Assembly (NCBI GenBank): GCA_021371795.1
Contig: JAJFVK010000025.1
Span: forward strand, 1-62,002
Origin: Planctomycetaceae bacterium
GTDB taxonomy: Bacteria > Planctomycetota > Phycisphaerae > Sedimentisphaerales > UBA12454
Direction: 5' to 3'
DNA: 62,002 bases
In this document: in pieces, positions 53,313 to 60,768 of the stretch
Position numbering within the stretch: position 1 is the stretch's first letter
Layout of the letters: every line of letters begins with the position of its first letter
Made by a program: the position numbers and the translations under genes
The notes under the pieces: model-generated
Databases searched by the model: none
Told to the model about the DNA's origin: nothing
Seen by the model: the letters and a program-made list of their open reading frames with translations, nothing else

Positions 53313-54200
53313 TTATAAATTCAGAATCCTGGAAACATTTCCAGATGTGATTTTATTATACGCGGAAGATGATATTTTACCTTGCTTGAGCGCATCAGTT
53401 AACCATTCGACGTGCTGCATATCGTTATCAACCGCACAATAATCCTGGCCTAAAAGCAAGCGATCCTGAAATTCTTCGATAAATTTCCAGGCATGCTCTG
53501 TATCTCGTGAGAGCGCATTAAGGCCGCTGCCTGCCGAAAGGTCTGCGTACAGATTCGGATAATTGCGCAGCAATCTCGGTACAGCGCCGCCGGGCGTAAC
53601 TTTGCCTACGGGGTATGAATTTTTATCCTGCCATTTTAAGTCGCCGCTTATTTCGCTCCAGAAAGCCTGGCTGTGACCAATTAATTTCAAATTTGGAAGT
53701 TTTTTCAGCACAAATTCCAAATATGGTAAATTTATGAAATCCAGAACACCATAGGAATTTTCATCCGGCGTTGTCGTGTGGAAAAGAACAGGGAATCCGA
53801 CAATACTACAGGCTTCCAAGAGAGCCAATAAACTTGGATCATTCCAAAAAACTCGGCAAGCCATTTCGCCAAGCCCTTTACAGCCCAAAGCTTTGTACTG
53901 CTCAAGATATCTGACGAACACATCGGCGGTAATCATATCCGGCCTGCAAGGCAGACGCGGATCGAGATTGCAGAAGGGAATAAATCTGCCCGGATACTTC
54001 TCACAAATGGACAATACCTCGCCTATGCTTTGATGTTCCGCAGGCGCTTCGGCATTATTGAGCGGCAGAATTACAGCCTTGTCTATTCCTTTGGAATTCA
54101 TCATGCTGATTTGCTGCTCGGCCGATAGGAATGGTTTCGTACCGAAACGAGAACAGATTTTTGGAGAAACATACACATGTGCATGAACGTCTATTATCAT
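53313..54200 (-). CDS. Amidohydrolase-family metal-dependent hydrolase (amidohydro-rel type)
   Basis: A 295-residue TIM-barrel hydrolase. IIDVHAHVYV carries the HxH metal pair, LKLIGHSQAFW the third His and LLGQDYCAVDND the likely catalytic Asp. This group includes decarboxylases and lactonases such as ACMSD-like and 2-pyrone-4,6-dicarboxylate hydrolases. It starts one base after the stop of the Gfo/Idh gene and is 37 bases before the aminotransferase gene. Hydrolysis of a lactone or decarboxylation in the cassette's pathway is likely but not specified by sequence. Confidence 0.82.
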   Translation of the reverse strand: MIIDVHAHVYVSPKICSRFGTKPFLSAEQQISMMNSKGIDKAVILPLNNAEAPAEHQSIGEVLSICEKYPGRFIPFCNLDPRLPCRPDMITADVFVRYLEQYKALGCKGLGEMACRVFWNDPSLLALLEACSIVGFPVLFHTTTPDENSYGVLDFINLPYLEFVLKKLPNLKLIGHSQAFWSEISGDLKWQDKNSYPVGKVTPGGAVPRLLRNYPNLYADLSAGSGLNALSRDTEHAWKFIEEFQDRLLLGQDYCAVDNDMQHVEWLTDALKQGKISSSAYNKITSGNVSRILNL

Positions 54201-54201
54201 T

Positions 54202-55059
54202 TTAACCTACTCTTTCCACTTTATGGCTCTTTAATGAGCGTGCCAACGCTTCGAGAATTTTTATTGGAACTATTAGATTTTCGTGCGTTTCCGGCTCCTG
54301 CCTCGTTAAGAACATACGAGTAAAAGTTTTTATGCCTGCAAGATACGGATTGGAATCAAAAGTAATATTCTCAAATACGCCGCCTTTTTCACCGACAGCA
54401 CCAATCGAGAAACCGGAGCACCCTTCTTTAATGAAGTTCAGCGTTATTATTTTATTATCTGAGTAAATCAGTTGTCCTGTTGCTCCATTTGGATTCCTGG
54501 AAATAAAAACCCGGTCAACATTAAAACCAAATGCCTTGAGAGCCATTTCAACCTGATGAATCCCATAGAAGAAAATACCTCCATACGGACTGTCAACGTC
54601 GCATACTCCATACGTTGCTCCGGCCAAAACCAGTCCCATCCTGTCCTTCTTTAAAATAAACTGCCTGATTTTTTTTTGTTCAGGAACAACACTAAAACTT
54701 GTAACAGGCGATCCTGTCTGTTTTGCTAATTTGAGAAACTTTTCACCTTTAGCAGAATTAAAACACAAAGGTTTATCGATAAAAACAGGAATGCCCTTTT
54801 TAATAAAAGGAAGTGCCGCATCAAGATGGTACTTCGGATGACGATGATCGACGATCAATGCGTCAATTTTGCCCAGCATTTCCAAAGGATTTTCGACAAT
54901 ATTCGGTATTTTCCCCTCTTTTGCAACAGCCTGTGCCAGTTTTCTTGTTTCACCCCACAAAAACTTCACACTGCAGTTTTTTATCTTTTTTTCAATGTTG
55001 ATGGTTTTAGCGATAGCAAGTGAATGTGAATTCTCGCTTCCAATAATTCCTATTTTCAT
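54202..55059 (-). CDS. Gfo/Idh/MocA-family oxidoreductase
   Basis: A 285-residue NAD(P)-dependent oxidoreductase, shorter than usual (about 330-400). The Rossmann start is KIGIIGSENSHSLAIAKTIN (GxxGxxxSH variant). FIKKGIPVFIDKPLCFNSAK carries the DKP version of the EKP catalytic motif. The C-terminal beta-sheet domain is reduced. It would oxidise or reduce a sugar or cyclitol hydroxyl. AAGGA lies 7 bases before ATG. It is the second gene of the cassette. Confidence 0.82.
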   Translation of the reverse strand: MKIGIIGSENSHSLAIAKTINIEKKIKNCSVKFLWGETRKLAQAVAKEGKIPNIVENPLEMLGKIDALIVDHRHPKYHLDAALPFIKKGIPVFIDKPLCFNSAKGEKFLKLAKQTGSPVTSFSVVPEQKKIRQFILKKDRMGLVLAGATYGVCDVDSPYGGIFFYGIHQVEMALKAFGFNVDRVFISRNPNGATGQLIYSDNKIITLNFIKEGCSGFSIGAVGEKGGVFENITFDSNPYLAGIKTFTRMFLTRQEPETHENLIVPIKILEALARSLKSHKVERVG

Positions 55060-55153
55060 ATATTTTCCTTAATTATTCAAAGTTAAACACGTCGAAACAA
55101 ATGGGATGACTTCGCAAGGTATTTGCTGGGGTACGCATATCGGAAGTCGTAAA

Positions 55154-56149
55154 TTACACGGCTGAAAAATATGTCGCTGCACCCATTTCACCCATTGTTT
55201 TGAGGCCTGGGGCGGCGGACAGTATCGATTTTACTGCATTGAGTGTAATTGCACAAGTTGCAATGTCGCCATTTACGCCACCGGCAATAGTAGAATCAAT
55301 ATTTGGAATTCCATTGACCATGATACGATCATAGGATTGCGGCTCACCGACGGCAGCCCTGAATTCGAGTGTAATTACTTCTCTGTTGCCTACAAAGCCC
55401 CGCCCTGTCTGATACACTCCTCGTGCCATGCCTTTTAGAATTGGTTTGAAGCCGCTATGAATATCAATATCTGCGATAATCGGCTCAAGGGTTTCTTCGT
55501 TTCGATCCAAATTCCAGCCCATTCTGGCGGCAATAAAATCAACAGATTCCGGAAGGCCTACATGGCGAAGCGTACCATTTCTGTGTTTTTCACGAAATTC
55601 ATCGAGCGATAGACCTGCTCCAATTTTCTGCTGGAACGGCACACGTCGTATTGACGCATCCTGCACGCGCCAGACATGAATAGAATCAACTTTTTGGCAT
55701 ACACCTGTCAAAACTGTGGGCAAATATTCCATCAGAAAACCCGGATTAACTCCTGTGCCAATACAAGTAACACCGGATTGTTTGCAAATTACATCCAGCC
55801 GTTTCGATATTTCGGGCTGTGTCCGCCAGGGAAACGCAAGTTCTTCACAGGTCGAAACAATATGCAAACCAGCTTTAGCTAATTCAACAGCTTGAGGTTC
55901 GAATTTGACAAGGCTTGAGACGGTAGTAACAACAGCGACCTGCGCTTTCTTGCCTTTCAAAGCTTCTGTAAGGGAACTGCATATTGGAATACCCAACAAC
56001 CCAAGACCACAAAACTCACCGAGGTCTTTGCCTATTTTGGCGGGATCAGGGTCAACCGCACCCAAAATATTAAAGACTCCCCGCTCAAGGGCAAAACGCA
56101 CAATTTTCTGTCCCAAGGGTCCCAACCCAAGATGAACTATATTAATCAT
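55154..56149 (-). CDS. DapB-like / 2,4-diaminopentanoate dehydrogenase-like NAD(P) enzyme
   Basis: A 331-residue two-domain dehydrogenase. VHLGLGPLGQKIVRFALERG is the NAD(P) Rossmann motif of dihydrodipicolinate-reductase-like proteins. CIGTGVNPGFLMEYLPTVLT and the later part fit the 2,4-diaminopentanoate dehydrogenase C-terminal domain. Such enzymes handle amino acids or keto-acids with two amino groups. It begins the four-gene cassette that ends at 52037, with 94 bases to the next gene. The actual substrate in this cassette is unknown. The 243 bases upstream (56150-56392) hold no gene. Confidence 0.75.
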   Translation of the reverse strand: MINIVHLGLGPLGQKIVRFALERGVFNILGAVDPDPAKIGKDLGEFCGLGLLGIPICSSLTEALKGKKAQVAVVTTVSSLVKFEPQAVELAKAGLHIVSTCEELAFPWRTQPEISKRLDVICKQSGVTCIGTGVNPGFLMEYLPTVLTGVCQKVDSIHVWRVQDASIRRVPFQQKIGAGLSLDEFREKHRNGTLRHVGLPESVDFIAARMGWNLDRNEETLEPIIADIDIHSGFKPILKGMARGVYQTGRGFVGNREVITLEFRAAVGEPQSYDRIMVNGIPNIDSTIAGGVNGDIATCAITLNAVKSILSAAPGLKTMGEMGAATYFSAV

Positions 56150-56392
56150 AACTTGTCATCCAAAATATTAGCCTGTACGCATGACTTCGTAAAATTCGAT
56201 GAACGCAAATGGCCAAAGCAGTTTGAAATTTTAAAAAATGATTTATGTTTACATTTCTCCAGAGAATTTGATAAAAAACTCTTGTTTGAATATATCCGGC
56301 TACCTTGAAATGCGATGTAAACAGTAACCTTCCATATAAAACACCTGGCCAGAACTTATATTCCCATTTTGCGGAATTATGATCAGTTGGAC

Positions 56393-57217
56393 TTACCTGG
56401 GAAATTGACGACAATCGCCCCAGGCAGAATGGTCCTGCTCTGTATCAACCGGTTTAAATTCCGGTGAATTAAAATTCTTCCATACAGCATGGCAGTCCAC
56501 GTAGAGCATATTAATACCGTCGTTAATGCGTAACTTCTTGGGATGATACAGTTCCTGCCATTTTGCTAATGGCACTACCATTGAAGGAGGAATAGCAAAT
56601 GAACTTACATTGTTAAGACATAAAATTGTACCTGAACTATTTTTAATCTGTTCTACCTTTACCTGCAAAACCGGCAATCTCATACCTGCTTCGGTATTTA
56701 GCGAACCGGTACGTTGATAACAACCGAATCCCGGAGCGTAACCGCCGCAGCCAAGTGCACGATGATTATACCCGTATGAAGGAGCCGTTCCCGAACAAAA
56801 CCAGTAATACCAGTTCGAGTCTTTATTTTTTTGTCCGTACAACATATCCCTATGGTCGTATTTTGCAAATTCCACTGAAAAATACTTCTCGTAAACCGGG
56901 GACGTAAAAACTTTTCCGGTTTTGGTGTAAGGAACAAGTTTCTGCTGCCAGTAGACGTTGGTAAAATCATCTCCATCTTTCCCACTCGCCCTGGGCGGCA
57001 TATAATCGGGGGGCAGAGTGCCTTTATTATCACTGATGTACATAAACATACTCGACCCGGTTGATTTTAAGTTTGTGGCATCAATAACTTTTATGGCCTG
57101 TTCACGAGCCTTCTGTAATGAAGGCATCAGAACCGCCAGAAGCAATGCTATTATTGAAATCACAACGAGGAGCTCAACCAAGGTAAAACCCGTTGATCTG
57201 ATATTTCTTCTGTTCAT
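56393..57217 (-). CDS. Prepilin-like protein with N-terminal cleavage/methylation motif
   Basis: A 274-residue protein. [20 protein letters not shown] is the type IV prepilin-like leader with Glu at +5 after the cleaved Gly; SIIALLLAVLMPSLQKAREQ continues the hydrophobic helix. The C-terminus INMLYVDCHAVWKNF corresponds to the H-X9-DG-like end (DCH for DGH). The start at 57217 is chosen because GGAGGA lies 5 bases upstream; frames starting at 57310 would add an unlikely leader. A sigma-70-like promoter is visible at 57355-57384. It resembles the gene at 23666 in layout but not in detail. Confidence 0.82.
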   Translation of the reverse strand: MNRRNIRSTGFTLVELLVVISIIALLLAVLMPSLQKAREQAIKVIDATNLKSTGSSMFMYISDNKGTLPPDYMPPRASGKDGDDFTNVYWQQKLVPYTKTGKVFTSPVYEKYFSVEFAKYDHRDMLYGQKNKDSNWYYWFCSGTAPSYGYNHRALGCGGYAPGFGCYQRTGSLNTEAGMRLPVLQVKVEQIKNSSGTILCLNNVSSFAIPPSMVVPLAKWQELYHPKKLRINDGINMLYVDCHAVWKNFNSPEFKPVDTEQDHSAWGDCRQFPR

Positions 57218-57354
57218 CATTCCTCCATTTTCTTCAATTTTGCAAAATAAATTTGAATCTTGAGACCAAACAACTCTCGATATTTTCGTCTGTAACATTA
57301 TCACTTCCAAAATAATATATACGTTAAATGCTAATCAGTACGTCATATTAATAT

Positions 57355-57384
57355 AGTATAGCACGTATCGTAGATAGTTGTCAA
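57355..57384 (-). promoter_or_regulatory. Sigma-70-like promoter of the prepilin-like gene
   Basis: Read on the minus strand: TTGACA (57384-57379), an 18-base spacer, TATACT (57360-57355). Transcription would start near 57348 and give a leader of about 130 bases before the ATG at 57217. The match to consensus is the best seen in the window. Confidence 0.6.
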
Positions 57385-57401
57385 TGTTTTTTTTACTTTT
57401 T

Positions 57402-58721
57402 TCATGTCCCGCCGGTCGGTTCATTTGCTTTGCTACTATAGCCATCAAAAACTACATCCACCTTGCAATTTTTATCAATTATAGAATTACACTCCTTCGT
57501 ATAACGTTCAACATATTGTTCGGCCAGATGTTCAGGCAGACTATCGCGGTACTTTTGTGAAAATCTGACTGACACAATAGCATGTTTGCTATGAGAAACA
57601 CGTTTTTTTGCGGAAAAGGCACCATTGAACAAAAGTTCCTCTTCCGGAATAGCATCTTCTGTACGAACCTGCTTACATAACCACGGTCTCGCATTACTCT
57701 GTTCCAGAAGTTCTATCCACAAATTAACATCTTCTGGCCTTTTCACATAAAAAATCGCAATCAGCGGGACATTATGCTGCCTGGCAATTGAAGCAAAAGC
57801 CGAAAGACCCGCCCTGATTATAACCTTGTCTTTGACAGGTTGGTGAACATGATATATTTCATGGGATATGGCGTCCCAATTACTCGCATAATGCTGCGGC
57901 GACACCCCCATTCCGGTTAAATTCGCTCCGATACAATTCGAAGCACAGCCCCATAATGCTATATTTTCCGGCAAGAAATTACGGAGCCTCTTATAATGTT
58001 CCGCTGTCCACTGATAACGTAAATCAATCCACTGCTGGCGATATGTATTTGCCGGGTTTTCCCAGAAATCTTTATCAGATTGGTCGGGCAGTTCCATTTT
58101 CGTAGCATTGTAAAACTTTTCCCTGCAATGGGAACATCCACAGGTATATATATCCGGTAAAAATTGCAGATCATCGGACATCAGGGCATCATATTTGATC
58201 TTTTCCACATGTCTTCCGATAAAGGCCAGATAAGCTTTCTGATAATCAGGATTGTTGGGGCAGAAACATTCGTTGTTCCAGCCTTCATGGTAAACCGGTT
58301 TATTGTCCTTACTTGATATTTGCCTCCAATCGGCGAGCTTTGAACCATTAAAACTCAGTTCATCACAATTATCAGGATAAAAAGGCACATGATGCCTGTT
58401 CCTGATTCTGATTTCCCAGCGATCATTTACATTCCGTACTCGGTGTACAAATGTTGCGGAATGATGCTCAACAACTCTAAGACCATGACTATGGCAGATT
58501 TCTGTAATTCTTGCCAAAATCTCAAGAACGCGATCAAGTACCGGGAGATAATCCCACCTGAAATGGAATCCGAATATAACAACTGCATTAATCCCCGCCT
58601 TAGAGAAGATTTGCGCACGATTTTCCCATTTCTTTTCGATAGCATAATCAGGCCACTCAAGGTCTTCCCATGTCATCCACCAAGATGTGAATTTAGCCTC
58701 TTTTATCCAGTCAAATTTCAT
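57402..58721 (-). CDS. Putative TIM-barrel glycosyl hydrolase (GHL6-like)
   Basis: A 439-residue protein without a signal peptide. It fits the hypothetical glycosyl hydrolase (GHL6/alpha-amylase-like) barrel group. FTSWWMTWEDLEWP leads, then RAQIFSKAGINAVVIFGFHF, LRVVEHHSATFV and FCPNNPDYQKAYLAFIGRHV. The segment KYDALMSDDLQFLPDIYTCG with CGCSHCREKF holds a likely catalytic Asp and a cysteine cluster often seen in this group. It lies near a prepilin-like gene and two repeat proteins, suggesting another glycan locus. The enzymatic role is inferred from the fold only. GAGAG lies 8 bases before the ATG. Confidence 0.65.
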   Translation of the reverse strand: MKFDWIKEAKFTSWWMTWEDLEWPDYAIEKKWENRAQIFSKAGINAVVIFGFHFRWDYLPVLDRVLEILARITEICHSHGLRVVEHHSATFVHRVRNVNDRWEIRIRNRHHVPFYPDNCDELSFNGSKLADWRQISSKDNKPVYHEGWNNECFCPNNPDYQKAYLAFIGRHVEKIKYDALMSDDLQFLPDIYTCGCSHCREKFYNATKMELPDQSDKDFWENPANTYRQQWIDLRYQWTAEHYKRLRNFLPENIALWGCASNCIGANLTGMGVSPQHYASNWDAISHEIYHVHQPVKDKVIIRAGLSAFASIARQHNVPLIAIFYVKRPEDVNLWIELLEQSNARPWLCKQVRTEDAIPEEELLFNGAFSAKKRVSHSKHAIVSVRFSQKYRDSLPEHLAEQYVERYTKECNSIIDKNCKVDVVFDGYSSKANEPTGGT

Positions 58722-58850
58722 TATTTATCTCTCATTTCAAAGAAGTTACTTTTATAATATAATGTTATGCAACAATTCAATCGTACAGCCTTTATAAAAT
58801 TATCATTTTGGACAAAAACTTTATTCTCTAAATTATTACTAAGATTTCAA

Positions 58851-58885
58851 AAAAAGCTCAGGGGACTGTATTAAACAGCCCCTGA
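58851..58885 (-). terminator. Rho-independent terminator of the dockerin repeat protein
   Basis: On the minus strand TTCAGGGGCTGT pairs with ACAGTCCCCTGA across a short loop (TTAAT), with one bulge, and is followed by GCTTTTTTT. It ends the gene at 58906. Confidence 0.88.
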
Positions 58886-58905
58886 ACTTTATCACTTACT
58901 ACCCA

Positions 58906-60687
58906 TTATGGATTGTTGTCCTTAAGCCAATCATTAGCAATTATACCAAGATCCCTCATATTAACCGTCTTATCACTGTTCAAATCAGAAGCTATCGGAT
59001 CAAACGGATCTGACATCAACCACTGATCAGTGAAAATAGCCAGATCGTCGAGATTAACTACACAGTTCTCGTCCAAATCGCCCTGATAACCCTGTCCAAT
59101 CTTATGCACCTCGTAACAATTGGCGGGAGTGGTAATCACATCGCCGACCAAAAAGAAGCCAAGCGAACCAGTAGTTCCACTAATCTGTTTCTTTGTTGTG
59201 TCAATAGAACTCGTAATGTCAACCCACTGATTAGTCTGATATTGATAAATCTTCAGATCGGCCTCTGTCGTGCCAAGTTGAGCCGACAGCAGATCGTTAT
59301 AGCGAATCACGATGCCGACATTCGAAACCGAAGCGGTATTTTGGAAATTCCAGGCGCCTATAACACGATAAGGATTTACCGGCAGATCAGAACGGCCCTC
59401 GCAAAGCAGATTGCCTGTCAAAGTTCCAGCCGTTGACGAATTAAAAGTGATCTTTGCACTGTTAATCAAATCAATATCAGTATCTGCGACATCTTCGCCC
59501 CAGTTGTAACTATTTGTTCCTGCTGCGACCGCAATAGACGGAAGAACCAGCCGGCCCTTGTTTACAGCGTACCATCCGTTAGCACCGCCAACTGCGTTAT
59601 CGACAGGCTCTTGAACAGAACTCATGGAAGAAAAATCCAAATCTCTGTCGATCCCATAACCATTGGCATCGATAATACCTGAATTGGACAGTGCTCCGCC
59701 AAATACTACAGTACCCCAACCATTGAAGATACCAATATTGGCTCGCACTGTTAAATTTGTATAGGTACCGTTCATAGTACCTGTCGTATTTTCATTACCA
59801 AAATTAAACGTCGCTTCTTTAGCAAGATCACTATTTCCAATTATTAAATCCGTCGGATTTGTCGGCGTGGCAAAATCCTGGAAAGTAATAGTACCGCCAC
59901 TCATATTGAACACGCCGTTGCAATCCTGATTTGCCAGCGATATCTTGTTGGTTAATATCGAGCCGCCATACATGTTGAACTCAGCGTCACATCTCAAATC
60001 TGCACCAGGCGACAAGTTGCCCACGATAAGTGAGGCATTAACTCCGCGGTCACATGTTGTCGTTATGGTGCCGGCATACATATCATATTTAACGTCACTA
60101 TTATCGTGCGGGAAAGCACCGCCATATTCAGGCTGCATTGAGCCAAGCCTGATCTGGCCTATAATATTACCACCATACTGCCATACATTATTACGGTGTT
60201 CCTCCGCATTCAATTCACCAATTAAGCGAATGGTGTAATCACCTTCCTGGAGATACAGAGTTCCGCCGCTGGTGCCTGGCTCGCCACCGTCAAGGAAATA
60301 ACCCAGGATTATCCCCTGGACATAAATATCTGCCCCATGGCCAATGGCATTAACTACCGGGACGTTGTTGTCGTCTACCTCACGGATAATACAAACTCTG
60401 TCATCATCGACCAAAACAGTATCTCCCCACGTTGTTCCAATTGGTTGTTCGAATACAACTCCCCAACGAGGAATGGAAAACCATCCCACTCCCCCCATGT
60501 CAAACCATGGCGTCGTGAGATCGTAGTACCAGTCACTATTCAAGGGATCATTCGGGTCCTCCGTGTTGTATGTTCGCCAGTCCTCAAAGAAATAGGATCT
60601 CCGTGGATCATAAGCAAACAGCCGACTGGCATTCGTCATTATTACTAATCCAATAATAATAAATTTTAGAAATAATTTATAATTCAT
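58906..60687 (-). CDS. Secreted beta-repeat protein with dockerin-like C-terminus
   Basis: A 593-residue protein. A signal peptide (about 1-25) is followed by beta-rich, autotransporter-like repeats (GGSILTNKISLANQDCNGVF, NMSGGTITFQDFATPT). A unique domain (about 345-510: YGIDRDLDFSSMSS, GRLVLPSIAVAAGTNSYNWG) is shared with the next gene. Residues about 535-593 form a dockerin-like pair (GDLDENCVVNLDDLAIFTDQ, SDLNSDKTVNMRDLGIIAND). A surface-associated or complex-attached structural protein is likely. AAGGAG lies 8 bases before the ATG. It is followed by its own terminator. Confidence 0.78.
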   Translation of the reverse strand: MNYKLFLKFIIIGLVIMTNASRLFAYDPRRSYFFEDWRTYNTEDPNDPLNSDWYYDLTTPWFDMGGVGWFSIPRWGVVFEQPIGTTWGDTVLVDDDRVCIIREVDDNNVPVVNAIGHGADIYVQGIILGYFLDGGEPGTSGGTLYLQEGDYTIRLIGELNAEEHRNNVWQYGGNIIGQIRLGSMQPEYGGAFPHDNSDVKYDMYAGTITTTCDRGVNASLIVGNLSPGADLRCDAEFNMYGGSILTNKISLANQDCNGVFNMSGGTITFQDFATPTNPTDLIIGNSDLAKEATFNFGNENTTGTMNGTYTNLTVRANIGIFNGWGTVVFGGALSNSGIIDANGYGIDRDLDFSSMSSVQEPVDNAVGGANGWYAVNKGRLVLPSIAVAAGTNSYNWGEDVADTDIDLINSAKITFNSSTAGTLTGNLLCEGRSDLPVNPYRVIGAWNFQNTASVSNVGIVIRYNDLLSAQLGTTEADLKIYQYQTNQWVDITSSIDTTKKQISGTTGSLGFFLVGDVITTPANCYEVHKIGQGYQGDLDENCVVNLDDLAIFTDQWLMSDPFDPIASDLNSDKTVNMRDLGIIANDWLKDNNP

Positions 60688-60720
60688 GTCAGAACTCCTT
60701 GAGAACGCCTTTCAACTATG

Positions 60721-60749
60721 TTTTGGGAGGACACAATGTCCTCCCAAAA
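60721..60749 (-). terminator. Perfect 13-base-pair hairpin after the PEP-CTERM repeat gene
   Basis: TTTTGGGAGGACA (60721-60733) and TGTCCTCCCAAAA (60737-60749) with a 3-base loop. It lies 19 bases past the stop of the gene at 60769; the U-run is inside the stem. Confidence 0.75.
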
Positions 60750-60768
60750 CAATCAAAGTCAATACGTA

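Noticed and set aside
56142-56414. 90-residue minus-strand frame
   Set aside because: No ribosome site, no family pattern, overlaps the ends of two real genes.
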